NCBI GenBank assembly: GCA_963645405.1 | Contig: CAVISR010000089.1 | Span: forward strand, 1 to 12,208 | Direction: 5' to 3' | Source: Colivivens sp963645405 | GTDB taxonomy: Bacteria > Bacteroidota > Bacteroidia > Bacteroidales > Bacteroidaceae | DNA: 12,208 nt | Shown: piece by piece, positions 1 through 6,185 of the stretch | Layout of the letters: the number at the start of each line of letters is the position of its first letter | How positions within the stretch are numbered: position 1 is the stretch's first letter | Made by a program: the position numbers and the translations under genes | The notes under the pieces: model-generated | Told to the model about the DNA's origin: nothing | The model's input: only the letters and a program-made list of their open reading frames with translations | Database searches by the model: none

Positions 1-10
1 CCCCATGTCG

Positions 11-18
11 TAACTTTG
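11..18 (+). promoter_or_regulatory. Orphan Bacteroidota -7 promoter box
   Basis: TAACTTTG matches the Bacteroidota -7 consensus TAnnTTTG exactly. Its -33 partner would lie before the first base of the window, so the promoter cannot be completed here. No plus-strand gene follows for nearly 2.7 kb, so either it drives a short untranslated RNA or the match is fortuitous. Confidence 0.3.
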
Positions 19-62
19 CACCGTGATTCACAAAGCCCCCTCCGGAGAGGGCAAAACCGCTC

Positions 63-120
63 CCCAGTCAGGGAAAATTTTTTTCCCGGTCAGAAAAAAC
101 ATTTTTCCCAGTCAGAGAAA
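63..120 (+). repeat. 22-bp tandem repeat, about 2.6 units
   Basis: Units start at 63, 85 and 107, each opening with CCC(A/G)GTCA followed by an A-run and, in the first two, a T-run. The spacing is exactly 22 bp. The same eight-base core occurs three times on the opposite strand at 1756-1797, on the other side of nhaC. Confidence 0.75.
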
Positions 121-286
121 TCCGGCGCCCCGACCAAGCCCGGACGGACCTGCGACAAAAGGGGCAGAAAATCAGAGGTATAGCCAACATGCCGACATCA
201 CACAGCGCTCTTTGACTTATTGGAACAAATCAAGAATCCTCAGTCCCGAAGATTCGAAGCCGTCCGGACGGTAGGAGTCAGCCCTC

Positions 287-1720
287 TCATTCCTTAGGCT
301 TCGGTATCTTATAGCCCAGGATGGCGACGATGCAACTCATGATTGGGCTGATGATGCAGAAGAAGCAGAAGGGGAGATAGACGAGGGTGGGGATGCCGAG
401 CACTGTGCTCTGGGTCATTCCGCAGGCTGTCCAGGGAACGAGCACTGAGGTGACGGTGGCTGAATCTTCGGTGGAACGGCTGAGCAGTTCGGGACGGTAG
501 CCCCGGTCGCGGTATTCTTCTTCGTAGATGGAGCAGTTCATGATGATGGAGAGGAACTGGTCGCCCATGATGAGATTGAGCAGACAGCCGGTTGCCACGC
601 TGGAGCAGACGAGCGAGGCTGTGCTGCGGATGTAGCGGAGCAGTGTGCTGGTGAGGCTCTTGAGCATGCCGCTGGCTACCATGCACGAGCCGAACGACAT
701 GGCGCAGAGGATGAGCCATATGGTGTTGAGCATTCCTGCCATGCCCCGGGTGGCTACGAGGTCGTTGATGGCTTGATAGCCGGTGTCGACCTGGGTTGAG
801 GTGTAGCAGGCTTTCATCAGTCCTATGAAGAGGGATTCCACGGTGACTGTCGCCTCGCCTGCAATGCCTGCAAGGACTTCGGGCTGGAGCACTGCTGCAC
901 AGATGCATGCGGCAAGGGAGGAAAGGAGCAGGGTGATGAGCGACGGCACTTTCCGGTAGATGAGCCATCCGGTGTAGGCTGGAACGAGAAGGGTGAGCCA
1001 ACTGATGTGGAATCCCTGGGCGAGTCCGTCGGTGTACATCGTCACTTCCATGGCTTTGCCGTTGTAGAAGAGTCCCATGACGAGGTAGAGCAGGAGGGAG
1101 ACGGTCATGCTCGGGATGGTGGTGTAGAGCATGAAGCGGATGTGGGTGAAGAGGTCTGCGCCTGCCATGCTGGATGCCAGTACTGTGGTGTCGCTCATTG
1201 GCGAGAGCTTGTCGCCGAAGTAGGCTCCGGATATGACTGCTCCTGCTGTGTAGGGTTCGGGAATTCCCAGTGCTGTGCCGATTCCCATGAGGGCAATGCC
1301 TATGGTGGCAATGGTGGTCCACGATGTTCCGGTCATTACGGATATGATGGCTGAGATGATGCAGGCGCAGGGAAGGAAGAACATGGGCGACATGATCTGT
1401 ACTCCATAATATATAAGGGTGGGCACGACGCCGCTTATCATCCATGTGGCTGACATCATGCCGATGAGCAGCAGGAGGAGTATGGAGACTGCTGCATCGC
1501 CTACGGTGGACTTGATGCGCTCTTCGAACACTGCCCAAGGGGTTTTGTAGATTCTCATGGAAAGTGCCACGCACACGGCTGTGGCTATCATCATTGCCAC
1601 TTGGGATGCTCCGGAGAGTGCGTCGTCGGGGAAATATAGGAGGGCGCAGGCTATCAGTGCGATGAGTGACAGCAGGGGCAGCAATGCAATGATGGGATGG
1701 GGACGGGTGGATGTGTTCAT
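287..1720 (-). CDS. nhaC: NhaC-family Na+/H+ antiporter
   Basis: Polytopic inner-membrane protein of 477 aa, the normal size for the NhaC family, which exchanges external protons for internal sodium and so helps pH and sodium homeostasis. I see about a dozen hydrophobic segments from residue 8 to 470. Family-like motifs are GTSWTT (131-136), GAYFGDKLSPMSDTT (165-179) and the late EDSATVTSVLVPW stretch (418-430), which carries charged residues inside otherwise hydrophobic sequence. The start is the first ATG, giving MNTSTRPHPI before the first membrane helix. The gene reads alone on the minus strand. No consensus promoter is visible in the 160 bp upstream, which instead contain a short tandem repeat. 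The exact substrate (Na+, or another ion or a carboxylate coupled to Na+) cannot be decided from sequence, since NhaC-superfamily members include malate/lactate antiporters. Confidence 0.85.
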   Translation of the reverse strand: MNTSTRPHPIIALLPLLSLIALIACALLYFPDDALSGASQVAMMIATAVCVALSMRIYKTPWAVFEERIKSTVGDAAVSILLLLLIGMMSATWMISGVVPTLIYYGVQIMSPMFFLPCACIISAIISVMTGTSWTTIATIGIALMGIGTALGIPEPYTAGAVISGAYFGDKLSPMSDTTVLASSMAGADLFTHIRFMLYTTIPSMTVSLLLYLVMGLFYNGKAMEVTMYTDGLAQGFHISWLTLLVPAYTGWLIYRKVPSLITLLLSSLAACICAAVLQPEVLAGIAGEATVTVESLFIGLMKACYTSTQVDTGYQAINDLVATRGMAGMLNTIWLILCAMSFGSCMVASGMLKSLTSTLLRYIRSTASLVCSSVATGCLLNLIMGDQFLSIIMNCSIYEEEYRDRGYRPELLSRSTEDSATVTSVLVPWTACGMTQSTVLGIPTLVYLPFCFFCIISPIMSCIVAILGYKIPKPKE

Positions 1721-1751
1721 GTTTCTTGTGGACTGCTAATGTGAACTGGTG

Positions 1752-1800
1752 TGTGTGACTGGGAATTATATGTGTGACCGGGAATTGTGTGACCGGGGGT
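1752..1800. repeat. 15-19-bp tandem repeat upstream of nhaC
   Basis: Three units carry TGTGTGAC(T/C)GGG, with TGAC(T/C)GGG cores at 1756, 1775 and 1790 (spacings 19 and 15 bp). The array lies about 30-80 bp before the nhaC start, in its presumed leader or promoter region. Read on the minus strand the core is CCC(A/G)GTCA, identical to the core of the array at 63-120. Confidence 0.7.
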
Positions 1801-1814
1801 GCGTGAAAACGAAA

Positions 1815-1846
1815 GTAGGAAGAAAACTGCTTTGTTTTCCTCCTAC
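1815..1846 (-). terminator. Rho-independent terminator of efp
   Basis: An inverted repeat has 13-nt arms (1815-1827 and 1834-1846) with one mismatch and a 6-nt loop. On the minus strand it is followed by TTTCGTTTTC, a T-rich run. It lies 37 bp past the efp stop codon. Confidence 0.75.
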
Positions 1847-1882
1847 TCGCATTTATTTATTGAGTCTGTAATGTGCGCGCTC

Positions 1883-2455
1883 TTATGACTTGCGTGAAAC
1901 GTAGCTTCCGTCGCGTGTGTCGACCTCAATCATGTCGCCTTCGTTGATGAACAGCGGAACGCGGATTTCAACGCCTGTCTCCAGTGTTGCAGGCTTGGTG
2001 GCGTTTGTAGCTGTGTCGCCCTTGAGTCCTGGTTCTGTGTAAGTCACCTTGAGGACAATCTTCACTGGTGCTTCTGCTGTGAGGATTGCACCGGTCTGGT
2101 CGTCGATTGATGCCATCACCATGCTTTCGCCTTCCTTGAGGAAGTCGCCGCCAGTGATGAGGTCTTTGTTGATGTTGACCTGCTCGAAAGTCTCTGTATT
2201 CATGAATACCATGTCCTCTCCTTCTTTATAGAGGTATTGGAACTGCTGGTGTGAAACGGTCACATCGTCGAGCTTTGCGGAAACAATCCAAGTACGCTCG
2301 AGTACTCGTCCGTCTTCCACGTTGCGGAGCTTTGTGATCATGACTGTGTTTCCTTTTCCTGGTTTCTTGTGAAGGAAATCGATTACTACCCAAATTTTGC
2401 CGTCATCGAGGCGGAGGCAAACGCCTTTCTTAATGTCACCTGCTAAAATAGCCAT
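1883..2455 (-). CDS. efp: Translation elongation factor P
   Basis: EF-P of 190 aa, essentially the standard length. It binds ribosomes stalled at consecutive prolines and promotes peptide bond formation. The N-terminal KOW-like domain carries the tip loop KKPGKGNT, and the lysine falls at residue 34, the position that is modified in Escherichia coli EF-P. Further family hallmarks are FMNTETFEQ in the middle domain, EPGLKGDTA, VPLFINEGD and the C-terminal DTRDGSYVSR. The start is well placed because MAILAGDIKKG aligns with family N-termini. The gene is divergent from rpmH, with its own promoter at 2525-2555 and a terminator at 1815-1846, so it is probably monocistronic. Which enzyme, if any, modifies K34 in this organism is not shown here. 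Confidence 0.97.
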   Translation of the reverse strand: MAILAGDIKKGVCLRLDDGKIWVVIDFLHKKPGKGNTVMITKLRNVEDGRVLERTWIVSAKLDDVTVSHQQFQYLYKEGEDMVFMNTETFEQVNINKDLITGGDFLKEGESMVMASIDDQTGAILTAEAPVKIVLKVTYTEPGLKGDTATNATKPATLETGVEIRVPLFINEGDMIEVDTRDGSYVSRKS

Positions 2456-2524
2456 ACTGCTTTAGTTGTTGTATTTAAATGAACTTTGTTGTTTATATTG
2501 TAACCCATGAATTGAAATCGAGTG

Positions 2525-2555
2525 CAAAATTAGGGGTTTTTTGTAAGAGAACAAA
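2525..2555 (-). promoter_or_regulatory. efp promoter
   Basis: On the minus strand a -33 TTTG (CAAA at 2552-2555) and a -7 TAATTTTG (2525-2532) are separated by 19 bp, matching the Bacteroidota consensus exactly. Transcription would start near 2518, giving a leader of about 60 nt before the efp ATG. Confidence 0.8.
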
Positions 2556-2584
2556 GAAAAGTACGCGAAAAATCGAGGTTTCTT

Positions 2585-2615
2585 TTTGTCGGGTGACATA
2601 AAATGACTAAATTTG
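2585..2615 (+). promoter_or_regulatory. rpmH promoter
   Basis: TTTG (2585-2588), a 19-bp spacer and TAAATTTG (2608-2615) match the Bacteroidota consensus. The leader to the rpmH ATG would be roughly 85 nt. The -33 boxes of this promoter and of the divergent efp promoter are only about 30 bp apart, so the two core translation genes share one control region. Confidence 0.8.
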
Positions 2616-2704
2616 CACGCTGTTTGCGCAATATACAGTGGTTTTTGCTGGTGTTGCACTGCGGGCCGTATGTAGTCAATAGTAATAAATTAAACAGATA
2701 GAAA

Positions 2705-2860
2705 ATGAAAAGAACGTTTCAACCGCACAACCGTAAAAGAATCAACAAGCACGGTTTTCGTCAGCGCATGACAACCAAGAATGGTCGTCGCGTATTGTCT
2801 GCTCGTCGTAAGAAAGGACGCAAGTCTCTTACAGTTTCAAATGAGTTCCACGGAAAATAA
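2705..2860 (+). CDS. rpmH: 50S ribosomal protein L34 (bL34)
   Basis: Small basic ribosomal protein of 51 aa, the usual length for bL34. It begins MKRTFQPHNRKRINKHGF and continues with the conserved RMTTKNGRRVL and ARRKKGRK segments that bind 23S rRNA. Eighteen of the 51 residues are Lys or Arg. The ATG is preceded by an A-rich stretch (ATAGAAA) rather than a Shine-Dalgarno sequence, as expected in Bacteroidota. It has its own promoter (2585-2615) and a strong terminator (2891-2923), so it is likely transcribed alone. In many bacteria rpmH sits by dnaA or rnpA near the origin; here its partner is efp instead, an arrangement I recall from other Bacteroidales. Confidence 0.97.
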   Translation: MKRTFQPHNRKRINKHGFRQRMTTKNGRRVLSARRKKGRKSLTVSNEFHGK

Positions 2861-2890
2861 CCTTCGTATAGGCAAAAGACGATAGGGTAT

Positions 2891-2923
2891 AAGGCTGAGA
2901 GTAATAATCTCAGCTTTTTTTTT
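2891..2923 (+). terminator. rpmH terminator
   Basis: Perfect 7-bp stem GCTGAGA (2894-2900) / TCTCAGC (2908-2914) with loop GTAATAA and nine T residues (2915-2923). It sits 33 bp after the rpmH stop codon. Confidence 0.92.
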
Positions 2924-2938
2924 CAAGGGACGTGACGA

Positions 2939-3024
2939 CGGAAAGTTCGTGGAGAGGCAAGGCTCATGGGGATGTGGCGATGCAAAGTTCATGGCGAAGC
3001 AGTGCAAAGTTCATTTCGAAGCAA
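2939..3024. repeat. About 22-bp degenerate tandem repeat
   Basis: The two best units, 2981-3002 and 3003-3024, share TGCAAAGTTCAT and a CGAAGCA tail at exactly 22 bp spacing. Two weaker units precede them (GGAAAGTTCGTGG near 2940, GGCAAGGCTCATGG at 2956). The array fills most of the space between the rpmH terminator and porT. The word GTGCAAAGT is shared with the array at 8415-8502. Confidence 0.7.
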
Positions 3025-3054
3025 TAAAATCAGACTTCTGACGTTTGTAAGAGT

Positions 3055-3798
3055 ATGTGGACGGAGGAATCAAATAGAATCGTAAGACGGCTGCTGCTGG
3101 TGGCTGCTTGTCTCGGGTGCTCTGCATTCTTTGCAGGCGGGATGGCTTGTGCACAGACCCGTAAGGTGATGAACCGCCCTTACATCGACCAGCGCCAGTA
3201 TCATTACGGATTCCTTGCCGGGATAAGTCTGCAGGACATTGAGTACGAGAACAATGGCTTCGTGGACGAGAGCGGAAACCAGTGGTATGCCGATGTCCCA
3301 GGCTACGAACCGGGCTTCTGCGTGGGCATTCTCGGAGAGATGAAGCTGAACAATTACATCTCGCTCCGGGCAATACCTACAATACATTTCGGCGAGAAGA
3401 ACACACGCTTCGTGAATTACACAACAGGCGAGAGCAATGTGCAAAACATGAAGTCGACTTACATTTCCCTGCCTGTCGATGCCAAGTTCTCGGGCGAACG
3501 GTTCAACAACTTCCGTCCGTACGTGATGTGTGGAGTGAACCCGGTGTACGACCTGACGGTGAAGAAGCAGCGCAACTTGCTCTTGAAGCATTTCGACTGT
3601 TTCCTCGAAGTGGGCTTGGGCTGTGACTTCTATCTGCCTTTCTTCAAATTCATTCCCGAAATCAAGTTCTGTTATGGCCTTGCCAATATCGTGGACAAGA
3701 AACGCACCGACATAACAGAGGCAACTCCGATGGTTTACACGAACTCCGTGAACGGAGGACGCAACAAGATGGTTGTGATTACATTCTACATTGAGTAG
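3055..3798 (+). CDS. porT: PorT-family outer membrane protein (type IX secretion)
   Basis: Predicted outer-membrane beta-barrel protein of 247 aa, related to PorT/SprT, a protein needed for type IX secretion in Porphyromonas gingivalis and gliding Flavobacteria. A signal peptide is clear: a basic stretch (RIVRR, 8-12), a hydrophobic core, and an ACA cleavage site with mature protein likely starting at Q34. Recognisable PorT-like segments are YHYGFLAGISLQD, ISLRAIPTIHFGEKN, ISLPVDAKFSGERFNNFRPY, a CFLEVGLGCDFYLPFFKF strand pair, and the end VVITFYIE, with an aromatic residue near the C-terminus as in barrel proteins. The ATG follows no obvious ribosome site and no exact consensus promoter was found. 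Other T9SS genes are not adjacent, which is normal for this dispersed system. The family call is good; the subfamily call is by recall of sequence and could be checked by profile. Confidence 0.8.
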   Translation: MWTEESNRIVRRLLLVAACLGCSAFFAGGMACAQTRKVMNRPYIDQRQYHYGFLAGISLQDIEYENNGFVDESGNQWYADVPGYEPGFCVGILGEMKLNNYISLRAIPTIHFGEKNTRFVNYTTGESNVQNMKSTYISLPVDAKFSGERFNNFRPYVMCGVNPVYDLTVKKQRNLLLKHFDCFLEVGLGCDFYLPFFKFIPEIKFCYGLANIVDKKRTDITEATPMVYTNSVNGGRNKMVVITFYIE

Positions 3799-3926
3799 GG
3801 CTGTGGACCCGCTTCAGCCTCGGCTCAAGCCTAGTCCTGTCGCTGCACTTGTTTGCCGCTGTACGGTGAAAAGCGAAAGCCATAGGGGAGGAAATCTTTG
3901 AACCAATCCAAAAAAACTGCCGAACC

Positions 3927-3958
3927 TTTGATTCCAAACGATATTTTGCCTATATTTG
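3927..3958 (+). promoter_or_regulatory. Promoter of the glycosyltransferase-radC unit
   Basis: TTTG (3927-3930), a 20-bp spacer and TATATTTG (3951-3958) fit the Bacteroidota consensus. The start of transcription would fall near 3965, giving a leader of about a dozen bases before the ATG at 3978. The rest of the 179-bp gap after porT shows nothing distinct. Confidence 0.78.
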
Positions 3959-3977
3959 CAGTGAGTAATAAAACGAA

Positions 3978-5003
3978 ATGGAAAAAAGGATGCAATACTC
4001 TATCGTCATACCAGTGTTCAACCGTCCCGACGAGGTGGATGAACTGCTTCAAAGCCTGACTGAACAGACGGTCAAGGATTTCGAAGTCATCATCGTTGAG
4101 GATGGTTCGGAAACGAAGTGTAAGGATGTTGCGGAGAAATACAAGGACCGGCTACACCTTATATATTATTATAAGAAGAACAGCGGTCCGGGTGATTCCA
4201 GGAACTATGGCGTTGCGAGGGCAAACGGCGAATATGTCATCATACTCGACAGCGACTGCGTGCTCCCTCCTTCCTATCTTGCCGAAGTCGACAAGGAACT
4301 GCACGACAATCCGTGTGAAGCCTTCGGAGGTCCCGACCGTGCCGGCGACTCGTTCACTCAAGTGCAGAAAGCCATCAGCTACAGCATGACGAGCTTCTTC
4401 ACTACGGGCGGAATCAGAGGCGGCAAGAAGAAGATGGACAAGTTCTATCCGCGTTCGTTCAACATGGGCGTGCGCAGAGACGTGTACAATAAACTGGGCG
4501 GCTTCTCCAAGATGCGTTTCGGCGAAGACATCGACTTCAGCATCCGCATATTCAAGGCTGGATACCGGTGCAGGCTTTTCCCTGAAGCATGGGTTTGGCA
4601 CAAGCGGCGCACTGACATGGAGAAGTTCTTCAAGCAAGTGTTCAACTCCGGCATTGCCCGCATCAATCTCGAGAAGCGACATCCGGGAACAATGAAACTG
4701 GTGCATCTCCTTCCGGCAGTATTCACCGTGGGCGTTATTGCTTTGGTCATTGCATCCCTCATCCTGCGGCTGACGGGGTCTGCTTTGTGGATGTACACAA
4801 TCCTTCCAGTCGTGCTGTTCGTCCTGCTGATATTCATCGACTCGTCGAAGCAATACAAGAGCATGTCCATCGGCGTGCTGTCGGTGGAAGCTGCCTTTGT
4901 GCAGCTGTTCGGCTACGGACTCGGGTTCCTGAAAGCCTGGTGGCTGAGATGTGTGCTGGGCAAGGGCGAGTTCTGCGCTTTCGAGAAGAAGTTCTATGAC
5001 TGA
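3978..5003 (+). CDS. Membrane-anchored family 2 glycosyltransferase
   Basis: Inverting GT-A fold glycosyltransferase of 341 aa. The N-terminal domain opens with YSIVIPVFNRPDE (7-19), followed by the nucleotide-binding acidic pair in IIVEDGS (41-42), and the DSD metal/sugar-nucleotide motif at 91-93 (ILDSDC). A GEDIDFSIR segment (182-190) supplies the usual catalytic ED pair, followed by a WVWHKRR element. The C-terminal third has about three hydrophobic helices (roughly 243-264, 271-288, 298-321), so it is probably an inner-membrane enzyme acting on the cytoplasmic face on a lipid-linked or membrane acceptor. Sugar and acceptor cannot be named. A second in-frame ATG lies four codons later. 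A good promoter precedes it; radC follows after a 117-bp repeat-filled gap and may be cotranscribed. Confidence 0.88.
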   Translation: MEKRMQYSIVIPVFNRPDEVDELLQSLTEQTVKDFEVIIVEDGSETKCKDVAEKYKDRLHLIYYYKKNSGPGDSRNYGVARANGEYVIILDSDCVLPPSYLAEVDKELHDNPCEAFGGPDRAGDSFTQVQKAISYSMTSFFTTGGIRGGKKKMDKFYPRSFNMGVRRDVYNKLGGFSKMRFGEDIDFSIRIFKAGYRCRLFPEAWVWHKRRTDMEKFFKQVFNSGIARINLEKRHPGTMKLVHLLPAVFTVGVIALVIASLILRLTGSALWMYTILPVVLFVLLIFIDSSKQYKSMSIGVLSVEAAFVQLFGYGLGFLKAWWLRCVLGKGEFCAFEKKFYD

Positions 5004-5030
5004 TGATTGTGAATACGGAGAACGGCAACA

Positions 5031-5106
5031 TTGATGATATGAAGTAGAACAACTGTTGAAGATATGACGTAGAACAACTGTTGAAGATATGATGTGAAAC
5101 CAGCTG
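5031..5106 (+). repeat. 25-bp tandem repeat before radC
   Basis: Three units at 5031-5055, 5056-5080 and 5081-5106 share TTGA(A/T)GATATGA and GTAGAACAACTG. A more diverged unit may run from the glycosyltransferase stop codon (5001) to 5030. The third unit contains the in-frame GTG at 5094 that could be misread as the radC start. Confidence 0.8.
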
Positions 5107-5120
5107 TTATTGATGATGCG

Positions 5121-5807
5121 ATGGACAATGGGTCGATAAAGTACTGGGCAGTGAACGAGCGCCCGCGCGAGAAGATGATGGAGAGGGGAGAGCAGGCATT
5201 GACCGATGCTGAGCTCCTTGCCATATTGATTGGCTCCGGCACCCAGAAGAAGTCGGCAGTGCAGTTGATGAAAGAAGTGATGGATGCCTGCGACAACCGC
5301 CTTTCGCTGCTGAGCAAGATGACATTGGAAGAACTGATGGCATTCAACGGAATTGGCGAAGCAAAGGCTCTGACCATCAAGGCGGCAGCCGAGATAGGAC
5401 GGCGCAGGGCACTGGAGAAAGCCAACGACATCGACCAGATAACGACGGCTGAGGATGTCTACAACATGATGCATCCGCTGATGCGCGACTTGTCGCACGA
5501 GGAGTTCTGGGTTCTGTTGCTCAACAACAATGCCCGGGTAATCAAGCGGGTGAAGCTGAGCAGCGGCGGACTGACGCAGACGGCTGTCGACATAAGGATG
5601 ATACTGAAGGAAGCCCTGATTGTGGAGGCAACGAACCTTGTGGTTTGCCACAACCATCCTTCGGGCTACATCTATCCGAGCAAGGAAGACGAGAATATAA
5701 CGAAAAGGATTATGTCGGCTTCGGAAACAATGAACATACGGCTGATTGACCATGTGATTGTGACCGACGGACAATATTACAGTTTTGCAGACAATGGAAA
5801 AATATGA
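5121..5807 (+). CDS. radC: RadC-family JAB domain protein
   Basis: Member of the RadC (UPF0758) family, 228 aa from the chosen start, close to the usual 225-230. N-terminal part: ERPREKMMERG and the conserved LTDAELLAILIGSGT, then a helix-hairpin-helix (FNGIGEAKALTIKAAAEIGRR, 75-95). C-terminal part: a JAB/MPN-type metal-binding domain with E127 or E128, the HNHPSG motif (177-182; H177 and H179) and the later D190. The biochemical role is uncertain; the old link to recombination repair is not well supported, and JAB domains suggest a metal-dependent hydrolase. I chose the ATG at 5121 because it puts about a dozen residues before ERPREK as in relatives; the GTG at 5094 would add nine codons encoded by the tandem repeat. 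It overlaps the next gene by 14 bp. Confidence 0.93.
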   Translation: MDNGSIKYWAVNERPREKMMERGEQALTDAELLAILIGSGTQKKSAVQLMKEVMDACDNRLSLLSKMTLEELMAFNGIGEAKALTIKAAAEIGRRRALEKANDIDQITTAEDVYNMMHPLMRDLSHEEFWVLLLNNNARVIKRVKLSSGGLTQTAVDIRMILKEALIVEATNLVVCHNHPSGYIYPSKEDENITKRIMSASETMNIRLIDHVIVTDGQYYSFADNGKI

Positions 5808-6105
5808 TATAGAAGTAAAGACGGTGGAGATGCTCAAAACCGTTTTCGACCCGGAAATACCGGTTAATGTGTACGACCTCGGACTGATCTACAAGATTGA
5901 CGTGACCGACGACTATGCTGTCAACATCGAAATGACACTCACAGCACCGTCCTGTCCTGCAGCCGATTTCATCATTGAGGACATCAGCCAGAAGGTAGGC
6001 TCTATCGAAGGAGTGAAGGAAGTGAAAGTAGACATCGTCTATGAACCGGAATGGAACAAAGACATGATGAGCGATGAGGCAAAGCTCGACTTGGGACTTA
6101 TGTAG
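5794..6105 (+). CDS. MIP18/DUF59 family Fe-S cluster assembly factor
   Basis: Small cytosolic protein of 103 aa from the MIP18 (DUF59, SufT/PaaD-like) family, which helps place or mature iron-sulfur clusters on target proteins. The sequence is diagnostic: FDPEIPVNVYDLGLIY near the start, the TAPSCPAADFI loop with the conserved cysteine at about residue 54, and a predicted beta strand VKVDIVYEPEWNKDMMS near the end, typical of the family, followed by a short tail. The ATG at 5794 gives the family-like MEKYDIEVK; a TTG three codons earlier is less likely. The start lies inside the end of radC (14-bp overlap), implying translational coupling. No suf gene is nearby. A tandem repeat begins within its last two codons. 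Confidence 0.9.
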   Translation: MEKYDIEVKTVEMLKTVFDPEIPVNVYDLGLIYKIDVTDDYAVNIEMTLTAPSCPAADFIIEDISQKVGSIEGVKEVKVDIVYEPEWNKDMMSDEAKLDLGLM

Positions 6106-6169
6106 TGGGGAATTCTCATGAAATGAAAGAATTTCATGTTGAAGTAAAATCTCATGTAGTGGTAAATTA
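6098..6169. repeat. 18-bp tandem repeat starting in the MIP18 gene end
   Basis: Four units of 18 bp begin at 6098, 6116, 6134 and 6152, each with (T/C)ATG at positions 3-5 region and an A/T-rich tail. Unit 1 covers the last codons and stop of the upstream gene (ATGTAGTGG), and unit 4 repeats ATGTAGTGG almost exactly. An 8-bp perfect inverted repeat, CATGAAAT (6117-6124) with ATTTCATG (6131-6138), lies across units 2 and 3 but has no T-run after it. Confidence 0.65.
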
Positions 6170-6185
6170 AAAGAAGCAACAGACT

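Larger units (their letters stand above)
1..286. other. Non-coding region upstream of the window's first gene
   Basis: No convincing gene is present in this stretch, which lies downstream of the minus-strand nhaC gene. It holds a promoter-like -7 box (11-18), an imperfect GC-rich palindrome (35-52, CTCCGGAG core), a 22-bp tandem repeat (63-120), a small inverted repeat inside that array (GGGAAAA 71-77 with TTTTCCC 81-87), and a perfect 12-bp palindrome CCGTCCGGACGG (260-271). The octamer CCGGACGG occurs at 140-147 and again at 264-271. No clear terminator with a T-run is seen for nhaC on the minus strand. Confidence 0.6.

Noticed and set aside
260..271. Palindrome CCGTCCGGACGG as the nhaC terminator
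   Set aside because: As a hairpin it leaves only a 4-bp stem with a 4-base loop and no T-run follows on the minus strand.
23..274. 83-codon open frame on the plus strand starting with GTG
   Set aside because: It runs through the 22-bp repeat and palindromes, has low-complexity Lys/Pro-rich sequence and resembles no family.
309..1574. 421-codon open frame on the minus strand
   Set aside because: It lies in another frame of nhaC and its translation is His/Arg/Pro-rich without domains, typical of an out-of-frame reading of a membrane protein gene.
2462..2659. 65-codon open frame on the minus strand upstream of efp
   Set aside because: It spans both divergent promoters and is A/T-rich promoter DNA rather than coding sequence.
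4152..5837. 561-codon open frame on the minus strand
   Set aside because: It is antisense to the glycosyltransferase, radC and the start of the MIP18 gene, all of which have clear family motifs; its own translation has none.
6117..6138. Inverted repeat CATGAAAT/ATTTCATG as a terminator between the MIP18 gene and lpxH
   Set aside because: It is A/T-rich, has no T-tract after it and is explained as a by-product of the 18-bp tandem repeat.
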